DNA of 64,000 nt from RGIG5579 sp045543495 (GTDB lineage: Bacteria > Bacillota > Clostridia > Oscillospirales > SIG627): the NCBI GenBank assembly GCA_045543495.1, contig JAZQMO010000010.1:20820-84819 (forward strand), in the 5' to 3' direction. Below are positions 49,450 through 57,337 of this stretch, in pieces (position 1 is the stretch's first letter; every line of letters begins with the position of its first letter). Both the position numbers and the translations under genes were made by a program. Below the pieces are notes generated by a model. The model saw only the letters and a list, made by a program, of their open reading frames with translations, was not told the DNA's origin and did not search any database.

Positions 49450-50805
49450 TTATTCCTTGTAGGTCAAGGTGAGGGTACCGTCTTCATTTTCCGAAATACC
49501 CTCCTTTTGGAAGGTGACGGAGTCAATAAAGCGGAAAAATTCTTCCTTGGTGGCAAAGGGAACCACCGCCTCTTTCAGGACCCTTTTGGCCTCCCGCCCA
49601 CCGTCGGAAAGGAGCGTTTCAATGACCCCCACGAGGAGCTTTGCCCCCGTAACGCAGATGTTCTCAGGATCGCTGATGATGTAATCCGAGCCGTGCTCGT
49701 TGCCCGAAGCCCCCGCAATGTTTGCCTGAATGGCGGGCATCACACAGCAAATGTTACCCATATCGCTGCAGGCCTTGCCGTGCTCCTGAGAAAGATTCAT
49801 TTCCTCTTCCTTATAGTATTGGGCGGCCACCTGATGAAACAAGCGTCTTAAATTGGCATCGTTTCGCCTCGGTGCGCTTTTGAAAGCATCCTCAAATTCC
49901 ACTTTGCAGCCCAAAGCCGCCGCTCCGCCTGCAAAGGCTCGGTTGATTCCCTCACTGACCTGTCTCATGGTCACGATATCTGCCGCTCTCACATACGATT
50001 CTGTAATGACCTCATCGGGAATGGCGTTCACCGCCGCCCCGCCATTGGTGATAATGGGGTGAAAGCGAACCGTATCCTGATCTCGGAAGGTCTCTCGCAG
50101 AGCGTTTGCCGCCTGAATGGCCGTGGTAGCGGCGTAGAGAGCGTTGCGTCCGCAATGAGGATTGCCTCCTGCGTGGGCACTTTTCCCTCGGAAGGTGGCT
50201 CTTTTTGAAATGGCGCCGTTGGTGCTTACGGGGCAGGCGATCTTGAATTTTTCGGAGGTGGAGGCGTGGATCATCATAGCCATATCCACTCCGTCCAAAA
50301 GCCCGCGGTATAAAAATTCGGTCTTTCCCGAATTGTAGCGGATCACACCGTCTTTTTGAAGGGAGCGGCGAAATTCCAATTCGATCCCTTCCTCCGCAGG
50401 CACGGCGCAAAGGCGCACGGAGCCGCAAAGCCCCTTTTTTTCCCCTTCGGCCTTCAGACCAATGGCAACGCCCAAAAGAGCGGCGCACTGCGCGTGGTGC
50501 CCGCAGGCGTGCACTGCACCCGTTTTGGGGTCGCATTGGGGGTGGGTTGCCGAGAGAAGGGAATCCAGCTCTCCGAATACGGCGATCCTCGGCCCGGGGA
50601 TCCCCGTATCAAAATCGGCGTAGAAGCCGGGGATATTTCCCGCCTCCACCACCACATACCCCAAGCGCTCAAATGCCTCTTTCAGGTATTGATGGGTGCC
50701 CCATTCCCGAAAGCCCGTTTCGGGGTGTTGCCAGAGATATCGCTCCGTTTTCAGGATCGTTTCCTTGTTTTCCTCGATCTTCCGTATTCTTCCGCTTTCC
50801 TTCAT
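49450..50805 (-). CDS. M20-family amidohydrolase
   Basis: A 451-residue zinc peptidase of the amidohydrolase group (AbgB/HipO-like), which cleave aminoacyl amides such as aminobenzoyl-glutamate or N-acyl amino acids. Landmarks: LWQHPETGFREW, GELDSLLSATHP, GAVHACGHHAQCAALL (Cys/His metal site), PAEEGIELE (catalytic Glu), FRGKSAHAGGNPHCGRNAL (dimer domain) and GASGNEHGSDY near the end (His). The start is ATG 50805 behind GGGAGG. Transcribed alone, divergent from the nitroreductase. No transporter adjoins it, so the substrate is unknown. Confidence 0.9.
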   Translation of the reverse strand: MKESGRIRKIEENKETILKTERYLWQHPETGFREWGTHQYLKEAFERLGYVVVEAGNIPGFYADFDTGIPGPRIAVFGELDSLLSATHPQCDPKTGAVHACGHHAQCAALLGVAIGLKAEGEKKGLCGSVRLCAVPAEEGIELEFRRSLQKDGVIRYNSGKTEFLYRGLLDGVDMAMMIHASTSEKFKIACPVSTNGAISKRATFRGKSAHAGGNPHCGRNALYAATTAIQAANALRETFRDQDTVRFHPIITNGGAAVNAIPDEVITESYVRAADIVTMRQVSEGINRAFAGGAAALGCKVEFEDAFKSAPRRNDANLRRLFHQVAAQYYKEEEMNLSQEHGKACSDMGNICCVMPAIQANIAGASGNEHGSDYIISDPENICVTGAKLLVGVIETLLSDGGREAKRVLKEAVVPFATKEEFFRFIDSVTFQKEGISENEDGTLTLTYKE

Positions 50806-50830
50806 TTCGTCCTCCCGCAGTGTTTTCTCC

Positions 50831-50859
50831 ATTATAACAAATCCTTTGTCAAAAGGCAA
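50831..50859 (-). promoter_or_regulatory. Promoter for the M20 amidohydrolase gene
   Basis: Minus-strand TTGCCT (50854-50859), 17-bp spacer, exact TATAAT (50831-50836). The hairpin GGCAAGaaGAGC / GCTCTTGCC (50855-50881) lies directly upstream, between the two divergent promoters. Confidence 0.75.
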
Positions 50860-50876
50860 GAAGAGCGGAAAGGCTC

Positions 50877-50905
50877 TTGCCATTTTTTTCATTTTGTGGT
50901 AGGAT
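50877..50905 (+). promoter_or_regulatory. Promoter for the nitroreductase gene
   Basis: TTGCCA (50877-50882), 17-bp spacer, TAGGAT (50900-50905). Confidence 0.55.
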
Positions 50906-50934
50906 CAAGGTAAGAAAAAAGTGTGAGGTGTGCC

Positions 50935-51477
50935 ATGAACGAAATTTTGACCCGAAGAAGCATCCGTAAGTATCTTTCCCGTGCCGTGGAGGAGGAAAAA
51001 TTGGAAAGGATCCTGCAGGCGGGAAATTATGCCCCCTCCGCTCTGAACAATCAGGACCGTCAGTTCACCGTGGTGACCCGCCCCGAGGTGCTTTGTGCCC
51101 TGAACGAAGCCGTTTTGTCTCAGGCCGATGCGGCTACCGTGGAACGGATCAAGAGCCGTATGGGAGGGGATTTCTCCTTCTTTTATCACGCCCCCGTTCT
51201 CATTCTCGTCTCCCACAAGAGGGATGCCTGCTGTCCCGAGGCGGACTGTGCCTGCGCCCTGCAGAATATGTTTCTTCAGGCAAAAAAGGAGGGGCTCGGC
51301 TCCTGCTGGATCAATCAGCTGAATCCCCTTTGTGACGAAGCGGCGATCCGCTCCGTTCTCACCGAAGCGGGCGTGCCCGACTCTCACCGCATTTTCGGCT
51401 GTGCCGCCATCGGCTACGGCGAAGGGGAAGGGGAGCTTGTCCGTCCCAAGGAGTCTCGCATCGTTTATTGCAAATAA
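50935..51477 (+). CDS. Nitroreductase-family protein
   Basis: A 180-residue FMN flavoprotein that reduces nitro or quinone-like compounds with NAD(P)H. The FMN-binding motif RRSIRKYLSRAVEEEKLERIL is near the start; APSALNNQDRQFTVV, APVLILVSHKR, the GLGSCWINQL motif and GCAAIGYGE toward the C terminus fit the family. The start ATG at 50935 follows GAGGTG. Monocistronic with a terminator. In gut bacteria such enzymes activate nitro drugs; the natural role is open. It is smaller than the usual ~200 residues. Confidence 0.92.
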   Translation: MNEILTRRSIRKYLSRAVEEEKLERILQAGNYAPSALNNQDRQFTVVTRPEVLCALNEAVLSQADAATVERIKSRMGGDFSFFYHAPVLILVSHKRDACCPEADCACALQNMFLQAKKEGLGSCWINQLNPLCDEAAIRSVLTEAGVPDSHRIFGCAAIGYGEGEGELVRPKESRIVYCK

Positions 51478-51479
51478 AG

Positions 51480-51512
51480 AAAAAGGAACCGATCGTTCGG
51501 TTCCTTTTTTGC
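51480..51512. terminator. Bidirectional terminator after the nitroreductase gene
   Basis: 13-bp stem AAAAAGGAACCGA / TCGGTTCCTTTTT with a TCGT loop, shared with the convergent lipoprotein gene. Confidence 0.92.
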
Positions 51513-51516
51513 TTAT

Positions 51517-52047
51517 TTATTGAATAAACATAAGTCGAATGTCTTCCCTGTTATAAAGCTCGGAGGGGAAATAGAACAGGAAAAAGTTGTGCTTGGTGGC
51601 TTCCTCGCTCTCGGATTCGTTGACATACAGATCAATAAAGCCGCCGTCACGGGAAACGGAATTGCAGTAATAGGAGTGTCCGTCAAAATTCTGTCTGATC
51701 TCGATCAAAAGGATTCTGCCGCCCTTGTCGGAGAGCATAGCGGAGGCCTCCTCCTCGGTTAGCTCGGGGAACAGGGCTTTGTAGCCGGATAGCTCCTCTT
51801 GGGTCTTAATGTCCAGAATTCGGCTTTCTCCGGGCTTTGTCAATTCTCCCTCGTTCACCCTTGCGGTGAAAACGGAGATCCGATCCATGATTTCACCGTT
51901 TTCTGCGTTTTGCACGGTCTCGGTGATCTCTTGTGTTTGGGTTTCGGGCAGGGTTTTGGGTTCCTCCTTGCCGCAGGCCGCAAGCCCCGAAAGGGTGGAA
52001 AGAGCAAGGGAAAAGAAAAGGATCCTTTGGAAAAATCTTGTTTTCAT
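51517..52047 (-). CDS. Putative lipoprotein of unknown function
   Basis: A 176-residue protein with a lipoprotein signal: basic MKTRFFQR, hydrophobic LFFSLALSTLSGLA and lipobox LAAC (Cys25), followed by an acidic Thr/Glu-rich linker and a globular domain with TKHNFFLFYFPSELY near its end. It should be anchored on the outer face of the membrane. I do not recognise the domain. Own promoter; ATG behind AAGGAGGAACTCTG. Confidence 0.85.
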   Translation of the reverse strand: MKTRFFQRILFFSLALSTLSGLAACGKEEPKTLPETQTQEITETVQNAENGEIMDRISVFTARVNEGELTKPGESRILDIKTQEELSGYKALFPELTEEEASAMLSDKGGRILLIEIRQNFDGHSYYCNSVSRDGGFIDLYVNESESEEATKHNFFLFYFPSELYNREDIRLMFIQ

Positions 52048-52074
52048 CAGAGTTCCTCCTTTGTTATTAGGCTT

Positions 52075-52103
52075 ATTTTAACACATTTTTCCCCGTGGCA
52101 CAA
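52075..52103 (-). promoter_or_regulatory. Promoter for the lipoprotein gene
   Basis: Minus-strand TTGTGC (52098-52103), 17-bp spacer, TAAAAT (52075-52080). Confidence 0.65.
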
Positions 52104-52133
52104 TATATATTAGAGGAAAAAATAAAAAAAGTA

Positions 52134-52162
52134 TTGATTTTTTTTGCGGAATGTGGTAAAGT
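52134..52162 (+). promoter_or_regulatory. Promoter for the rimP-nusA-infB operon
   Basis: TTGATT (52134-52139), 17-bp spacer, TAAAGT (52157-52162). It should drive the whole translation operon. Confidence 0.7.
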
Positions 52163-52164
52163 AT

Positions 52165-52225
52165 TCCCATAGCAATAGTGAAGTATGGGAGTAGAGTGGA
52201 TTTCCGCTCTACTCGCTTTGCTATG
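52165..52225 (+). ncRNA. rimP leader RNA
   Basis: A structured leader upstream of rimP. CATAGCAA (52168-52175) can pair with TTGCTATG (52218-52225) around an inner hairpin GAGTAGAGTGG / CCGCTCTACTC (52189-52214, ATTT loop). The alternative pairing TCCCATA (52165-52171) with TATGGGA (52184-52190) would exclude the outer helix, which is a switch-like arrangement. Position and form agree with the rimP-leader elements found in Firmicutes; the exact Rfam match is not verified. Confidence 0.6.
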
Positions 52226-52252
52226 TTAGGACTTTTTTATAAGGAGAGTATC

Positions 52253-52741
52253 GTGGCAGAAAAAAAGGGTCGAGGCAAGATTGCCACTCGGGTGGAAGAG
52301 ATCATCCGTGGGCCGGTGGAAGAGGCCGGCTACCTGCTTTGGGACGTGGATTTTTATAAGGAAGGGGCAGATTTTAATCTGCTTGTCACCATTGAATTTC
52401 CCGACCGTGAAAAGAATATTGATCTGGAGGACTGCGAAAAGGTCACCCACCTGATCAATCCCATTCTGGATGAGGCGGATCCCATTGCCGAGGGGTATTA
52501 TTTGGAGGTATCCTCTGCGGGTCTGGAGCGAGAGCTTCGCCGCCCCGAGCATTTTGATTATTATATCGGAACTCCCGTTTCCCTTCGTCTCTACGCCCCT
52601 TTGGACGGAGAGAAGAGGCTTTCGGGTACCCTCCTTGCCCGCACGGCAGAGGAGACCCGCATCCTTCTTGCAGGTGGGGAAGAAAAGGTTTTGAAAAATG
52701 AAGCGGTGGCGCTCGTCACCACAATTTGTGAAAATTTGTAA
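52253..52741 (+). CDS. rimP: Ribosome maturation factor RimP
   Basis: Assists maturation of the 30S subunit by binding ribosomal proteins. The 162 residues have the N-terminal alpha/beta domain (GYLLWDVDFYKEGADFNLLVTIEF, DCEKVTHLINPILDEADPI) and the C-terminal SH3-like domain (VSSAGLERELRRPEHFDYYIGTPVSLRLY) with the conserved SSAGLER signature. The start is GTG at 52253 behind AAGGAGAGTATC; the frame upstream runs through the leader RNA. First gene of the operon. Confidence 0.95.
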   Translation: MAEKKGRGKIATRVEEIIRGPVEEAGYLLWDVDFYKEGADFNLLVTIEFPDREKNIDLEDCEKVTHLINPILDEADPIAEGYYLEVSSAGLERELRRPEHFDYYIGTPVSLRLYAPLDGEKRLSGTLLARTAEETRILLAGGEEKVLKNEAVALVTTICENL

Positions 52742-52766
52742 GGATTCAATCGGAAAGGATCAAATC

Positions 52767-53789
52767 ATGAACAACGAGTTTTTTGATGCACTGGAAGCGC
52801 TGGAAAGAGAAAAAGGAATTCCCAAGGAATTTATGCTGGAGAGAGTAGAGGCCGCTCTGCTCACCGGCTACAAGAAGGAGAACAACAACGAATCCAATGT
52901 TCGAGTTGCCATCGATCCCGTGAAGCGCACGGTGAAGATGTACCGTCAGATGACCGTGGTGGAAGAGGTTGCGGATCCCTTGGCGGAGATCACTCTGGAG
53001 GAGGCCCGCAAGAAATCCAAGAGGGCCAAGATCGGTGACATTCAGGAATACGAATTCAAGCCCAAGAACTTCGGCAGAATTCCCGCACAGAACGCCAAGC
53101 AGGTTATCGTGCAGGGCATCCGTGAGGCAGAAAGAGGCCGTCTCATTGAGGAATATGAGAAGAAGACCGAGGGCATCATCACCGGTACGGTTATGATCAT
53201 TGAAAGACTGACGGGAAATGTGATCCTGGAGTTTGAAAACACCCAGGCAACCCTGATGAAGTCCGAGCAGCTGCCCTTCGATCGCTTCAAGGTAGGCGAT
53301 CACGTGAAGGTGTATGTGTGCGAGGTGAAGAAGGAGACCCGCAATCCCATTATCGTCCTTTCCCGTAGCCACCCCAATTTCATCAAGCGCCTCTTTGAAA
53401 CCGAGGTTCCCGAAATTCAGGACGGCACCGTGATCATCCACGGCATCGCAAGAGAAGCGGGCAGCCGCACCAAGGTGGCCGTTTACTCCCGTGATGAGAA
53501 TGTGGATCCCATCGGTAGCTGTATCGGCTTGAAGGGAATGCGTAAGGCCAATATCCTCAAGGAGGTTCCCGGTGAAAAGATCGATCTGATCAAGTACAGC
53601 GAGGATCCCGCCGAGTTTATTGCCGCAAGCCTTTCTCCCGCCGAGGTGATCGCCGTTCACGTGAACGACGATAAGACCTGTCAGGTGGAGGTCAGCCCCG
53701 ATCAGCTGTCTCTTGCCATCGGCAAGGAGGGTCAGAACGTTCGTCTGGCCGCCAAGATCACCGGCTACAAGATCGATATTAAGGCGTAA
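52767..53789 (+). CDS. nusA: Transcription termination/antitermination factor NusA
   Basis: Binds RNA polymerase and nascent RNA, acting in pausing, termination and antitermination. The 340 residues match the short Firmicute form without the C-terminal acidic repeats. The order is NTD (~1-125), S1 (KTEGIITGTVMIIERLTGNVILEF ... KVGDHVKVYVCEVKKETRNPIIVLSRSHPNFIKRLFETEVPEI in outline), KH1 (GSRTKVAVYSRDENVDPIGSCIGLKG) and KH2 (CQVEVSPDQLSLAIGKEGQNVRLAAKI). ATG follows GAAAGGATCAAATC. Confidence 0.97.
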   Translation: MNNEFFDALEALEREKGIPKEFMLERVEAALLTGYKKENNNESNVRVAIDPVKRTVKMYRQMTVVEEVADPLAEITLEEARKKSKRAKIGDIQEYEFKPKNFGRIPAQNAKQVIVQGIREAERGRLIEEYEKKTEGIITGTVMIIERLTGNVILEFENTQATLMKSEQLPFDRFKVGDHVKVYVCEVKKETRNPIIVLSRSHPNFIKRLFETEVPEIQDGTVIIHGIAREAGSRTKVAVYSRDENVDPIGSCIGLKGMRKANILKEVPGEKIDLIKYSEDPAEFIAASLSPAEVIAVHVNDDKTCQVEVSPDQLSLAIGKEGQNVRLAAKITGYKIDIKA

Positions 53790-53791
53790 CA

Positions 53792-54055
53792 ATGACAACG
53801 AAAAAAATCCCCCTGCGCCGCTGTGCAGGGTGTAATGAGCAAAAAAGCAAAAAAGAGTTCGTCCGCGTGGTGAGAACCCCCGAGGGTCAGATCATTCTGG
53901 ACGATACGGGCAAGGCAAACGGCAGGGGCGTGTATCTGTGCCCCGATGTCAAGTGCTTGCAAAAGGCCAAGAAGGCGAAGCGTTTGGAAAAAAGCCTTGA
54001 TGTGGCCATCCCCGAGGAAATCTGGAAAAGCCTTGAGGAGAGGCTCGGTCAATGA
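53792..54055 (+). CDS. rnpM: RNase P modulator RnpM (YlxR)
   Basis: An 87-residue RNA-binding protein of the YlxR family, now known to bind RNase P RNA. Conserved RRCAGCNEQKSKKEFVRVVR and NGRGVYLCPDVKCLQKAKKAKRL include the two Cys pairs. It is two bases after nusA and overlaps the next gene by 4 bp, as in most Firmicutes. Confidence 0.95.
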   Translation: MTTKKIPLRRCAGCNEQKSKKEFVRVVRTPEGQIILDDTGKANGRGVYLCPDVKCLQKAKKAKRLEKSLDVAIPEEIWKSLEERLGQ

Positions 54056-54354
54056 CCGGTGCCAAGCTCGCAGGCTCTCTCGGCCTGGCTTCCAGAGCGG
54101 GAAGGATCACCGTGGGGACCTACCTTGTTTTGGATCAGATCCGAAAGGGGAAAGCCGCTTTGGTGGTGTTCGCCGCCGATGCGGGACGGGATGCTCAAAG
54201 AAAGCTTGCAGTCCCCGCCGAGAAAAAGGGGATTCCCGTTCGGCAGTGCGCTCTTTCCAAAAAGGAGCTTGCCCAAGCGGTAGGAAAGTCGGGCGAGGCA
54301 GTTTGTGTTTCGGTCCCGCAAGAGTTTTTGAATTTAGTGTTGGCTTCGCTGTGA
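54052..54354 (+). CDS. ylxQ: L7Ae-family ribosomal-type protein (YlxQ)
   Basis: A 100-residue L7Ae/L30e-type RNA-binding protein. The kink-turn-binding core is KLAGSLGLASRAGRITVGTYLVLDQIRKGKAALVVFAADA in outline, followed by QRKLAVPAEKKGIPVRQCAL. Proteins of this kind bind K-turns in rRNA or RNase P RNA; the exact target of YlxQ is not settled. Start ATG overlaps the rnpM stop (ATGA). Followed 19 bp later by infB. Confidence 0.93.
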   Translation: MTGAKLAGSLGLASRAGRITVGTYLVLDQIRKGKAALVVFAADAGRDAQRKLAVPAEKKGIPVRQCALSKKELAQAVGKSGEAVCVSVPQEFLNLVLASL

Positions 54355-54373
54355 AGCTGTTTGGAGGGAATGT

Positions 54374-56971
54374 ATGGCAGGAAATATGAAAATCAGTCAA
54401 CTTTCAAAGGATCTTGAAATCAAATCCAAGGATCTGGTGGCACTGTTCTCTGAGCTTGGTATGACCAAGCAAACCGGCGGCACGCTGGAAAACGATGAGG
54501 TCAGCTTTGTTTTGCAAACGCTGATGGATCGTTTTGTGATCGAGAATATCAATGACTATATTGACGGAAAATATAAGGTGAAGGAGACCGCCGCCGAGAT
54601 CGCAGAGCGCCAAGAGGCAGAGAGACTGGCTGCCGAGAAGGCGGCTGCGGAAAAGGCCGCCGCCGAAAAAGCTGCCGCGGAGAAGGCCGCTGCCGAAAAA
54701 GCTGCCGCCGAAAAAGCCGCTGCCGAAAAGGCTGCTGCCGAAAAGGCCGCCGCCGAGAAGGCCGCTGCGGAAAAGGCCGCCGCCGAAAAGGCTGCTGCGG
54801 AAAAAGCCGCCGCCGAAAAGGCTGCTGCGGAAAAGGCCGCCGCTGAAAAGGCTGCCGCCGAAAAGGCCGCCGCCAAAGCCAAGAGCGAGGAAGAAAAGAG
54901 AAAGCAGCAGAGAAACGATCGCTTTGCCGCCGCCCGTCCCGGTCAGGCGGAAAGAAAAGAGAAAAAGAGAGAAGACAAGGGCGACAGACGTGCTCCCTCC
55001 ACGAAAGAGACCCCTGTGTTCGACGGACCCAAAACAGAATTTGTTGCCAAGAAAAAGGAGACCCTCATCATCGATACCAAGATCGTGGATGTGGATCTTT
55101 CCAAGTACGACGAAAAGAATTACGAATTCGGTAACGATGCCAACCGCCGCCGTATGACGCCTCGCCGTCCCCGCCGCGGAGAAAAGAAGAAGCGCGGCAA
55201 TGAGCCCGTGGCAAGAGCCACCATTCCCACCCATATCTTCCTTCCCGAAACCATTGTGGTTTCCGATCTTGCCAAGGAGCTTCGTGTGACCACGGCAGAG
55301 GTTATGAAGAAATTGATGATGATGGGCGCTATGGCTACCGCCAACCAGAGCATCGATTTTGATACCGCCGCTTTGGTGGCCGATGAATTCGGCTCCGAGG
55401 CAGAGCCCCTGAAGGTCGTTACCATTGAAGAAAAGCTCATTGACGAGCATCAGGACGGAGAAGAAGAGCTGGAGAGCCGCAGTCCCGTTGTTGTGGTTAT
55501 GGGCCACGTTGACCACGGTAAGACCTCCATTTTGGATGCCATCCGCCACGCCAAGATTGCCGCAGGCGAGGCAGGCGGTATTACCCAGCACATCGGTGCA
55601 TACCGCATTGAGGTGGACGGTAAGCCCATCACCTTCCTGGATACCCCCGGCCACGCCGCCTTTACCGCTATGCGTGCCCGTGGTGCTCAGCTGACCGACG
55701 TTGCCGTTCTGGTGGTTGCCGCGGATGACGGTATTATGCCGCAGACGGTGGAGGCCATCAACCACGCCAAGGCCGCAGGCGTTTCCATCATCGTTGCCAT
55801 CAACAAAATGGATAAGCCCGGTGCCAACCCCGACAGCATCAAGCAGGAATTGACCAAATACGATCTGGTTCCCGAGGAATGGGGCGGCGATGTGATCTGC
55901 GTTCCCGTTTCCGCTTTGACCAAGAAGGGAATTCCCGATCTTTTGGAAAATATCCTTTTGGTTTCCGAAATGGCTGATCTCAAGGCCAACCCCCGCCGTG
56001 AGGCCAAGGGTGCCGTCATTGAGGCAAAGCTGGATAAGGGCAGAGGCCCCGTTGCCACCGTTCTGGTGCAGAACGGTACCCTCCATGTGGGCGATGTGAT
56101 CATCGCAGGAGGTGCCGTGGGCAGAGTCCGTGCCATGACCGACGATAAGGGCAGAAGCGTGAAGAGTGCAGGCCCCAGCGTTCCCGTTGAGATCCTGGGT
56201 CTGGATCAGGTTCCCGGCGCAGGAGATATCTTCAACGCCGTGAAGGATGAAAAAATGGCAAGAGAGCTTGCCGACGAAAGAAAGAATAAGCAGAAGGAAG
56301 AGGAATTCCGTGCCAATGCCAAGGTGAGCCTGGAGGACTTCTTCAGTCAGATGAGTCAGGGCGTTCAGAGCCTGAACATCATCGTCAAGGCCGACGTGCA
56401 GGGCTCCGCAGAGGCAGTAAAGGCCTCTCTGGAGAAGCTTTCCTGCGAGGAGGTCAAGGTCAAGGTCATTCACAGTGCCGTTGGCGGTATCACCGAAAAC
56501 GATGTAATGCTGGCCGCCGCCTCCAATGCCATCATTGTAGGCTTTAACGTTCGTCCCGACCGTGGTGCCACCGAAAGCGCTGCCCAGAATCAGGTGGATA
56601 TCCGCACCTACCGCATCATCTACGAGTGCCTGGAAGAGATCGAAAAGGCTATGAAGGGTATGCTGGCCCCCACCTTCCGAGAGAATGTTCTCGGTCAGGC
56701 AGAGGTTCGTCAGACCATTCGTGTCCCCGGTGTTGGCGTCATTGCCGGTTCCTATGTGCTGGACGGCAAGATCGCAAGAAACGCTATGATCCGTGTTCTG
56801 CGTGACTCCGTGGTGATCTTTGAGGATAAGATCTCCTCCCTGAAGAGATTCAAGGATGATGCCAAGGAAGTGGCTCAGGGGTACGAATGCGGTGTCGGGC
56901 TTGAAAAATTCAACGACATTCACGTAGGCGATATTTTGGAAGCCTACATTATGGAAGAGGTCAAGGACTGA
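54374..56971 (+). CDS. infB: Translation initiation factor IF-2
   Basis: GTPase that delivers initiator tRNA to the ribosome. The 865 residues start with an IF2N helix-rich region (ISQLSKDLEIKSKDLVALFSELG), a low-complexity segment with 16 EKAAA repeats (residues ~88-167), a second IF2N-like region (TIVVSDLAKELRVTTAEVMKKLMMMGAMATANQ) and the GTPase domain: GHVDHGKTS (~376), DTPGHAAF, NKMDK and SALTKKG. C-terminal domains follow to EAYIMEEVKD. ATG follows GGAGGG. In the same operon as nusA and rbfA. Confidence 0.98.
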   Translation: MAGNMKISQLSKDLEIKSKDLVALFSELGMTKQTGGTLENDEVSFVLQTLMDRFVIENINDYIDGKYKVKETAAEIAERQEAERLAAEKAAAEKAAAEKAAAEKAAAEKAAAEKAAAEKAAAEKAAAEKAAAEKAAAEKAAAEKAAAEKAAAEKAAAEKAAAEKAAAKAKSEEEKRKQQRNDRFAAARPGQAERKEKKREDKGDRRAPSTKETPVFDGPKTEFVAKKKETLIIDTKIVDVDLSKYDEKNYEFGNDANRRRMTPRRPRRGEKKKRGNEPVARATIPTHIFLPETIVVSDLAKELRVTTAEVMKKLMMMGAMATANQSIDFDTAALVADEFGSEAEPLKVVTIEEKLIDEHQDGEEELESRSPVVVVMGHVDHGKTSILDAIRHAKIAAGEAGGITQHIGAYRIEVDGKPITFLDTPGHAAFTAMRARGAQLTDVAVLVVAADDGIMPQTVEAINHAKAAGVSIIVAINKMDKPGANPDSIKQELTKYDLVPEEWGGDVICVPVSALTKKGIPDLLENILLVSEMADLKANPRREAKGAVIEAKLDKGRGPVATVLVQNGTLHVGDVIIAGGAVGRVRAMTDDKGRSVKSAGPSVPVEILGLDQVPGAGDIFNAVKDEKMARELADERKNKQKEEEFRANAKVSLEDFFSQMSQGVQSLNIIVKADVQGSAEAVKASLEKLSCEEVKVKVIHSAVGGITENDVMLAAASNAIIVGFNVRPDRGATESAAQNQVDIRTYRIIYECLEEIEKAMKGMLAPTFRENVLGQAEVRQTIRVPGVGVIAGSYVLDGKIARNAMIRVLRDSVVIFEDKISSLKRFKDDAKEVAQGYECGVGLEKFNDIHVGDILEAYIMEEVKD
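54635..54874 (+). repeat. 16 x 15-bp coding repeat in infB
   Basis: Sixteen consecutive 15-base units encode Glu-Lys-Ala-Ala-Ala. Third codon positions vary (GAG/GAA, AAG/AAA, GCC/GCT/GCG), so the array is old or selected at the protein level. Units are a multiple of three, so gain or loss would keep the frame. The encoded 80 residues should form one long charged helix or spacer. Confidence 0.95.
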
Positions 56972-56986
56972 TCTCGAAAGGATACT

Positions 56987-57337
56987 ATGAATCACAGACA
57001 GGAGAGAATCAACGATTCCGTTGCTCAAACCTTGGGTGAGATCATTCGTGATGTAAAGGATCCCAGAGTGGCAGGGGCTTTTGTTACCATTAACGCCGCC
57101 CGTGTCACCCCCGATCTGAAATTTGCCAAGGTCTATTTCGGCACCATCACGGGCGATGCCGCCGAGGTGCAAAAGGGTCTTGAGAGCGCAGCGGGCTTCA
57201 TCCGTTCCTCCCTTGCCGTAAAGCTGAATTTGCGGCAGACCCCTGAAATCACCTTTATTCACGACCGCTCGGCAGAGCACGGCGCTCACATTGCCAAGGT
57301 TTTAAAGGATTTGAATGTCAATGGAACAAACGATTGA
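56987..57337 (+). CDS. rbfA: Ribosome-binding factor A
   Basis: Late 30S maturation factor. The 116 residues have the KH-like fold with RQERINDSVAQTLGEIIRDVKDPRV, AARVTPDLKFAKVYFG and LNLRQTPEITFIHDRSAEHGAHIAKVL. ATG follows AAAGGATACT, 15 bases after the infB stop. The 3' end overlaps nrnA by 23 bp. Confidence 0.96.
   Translation: MNHRQERINDSVAQTLGEIIRDVKDPRVAGAFVTINAARVTPDLKFAKVYFGTITGDAAEVQKGLESAAGFIRSSLAVKLNLRQTPEITFIHDRSAEHGAHIAKVLKDLNVNGTND

Noticed and set aside
50855..50890. Hairpin followed by T residues upstream of the nitroreductase gene, as a terminator
   Set aside because: No gene on the plus strand ends before it, and it overlaps the two divergent promoters. Kept only as a note under the promoter.
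54404..57289. A 961-codon open frame antisense to infB and rbfA
   Set aside because: It is a shadow of infB: codon bias leaves the antisense frame open. It has no Shine-Dalgarno and its sequence mirrors the EKAAA array as Gly/Ser/Phe repeats; infB is certain.
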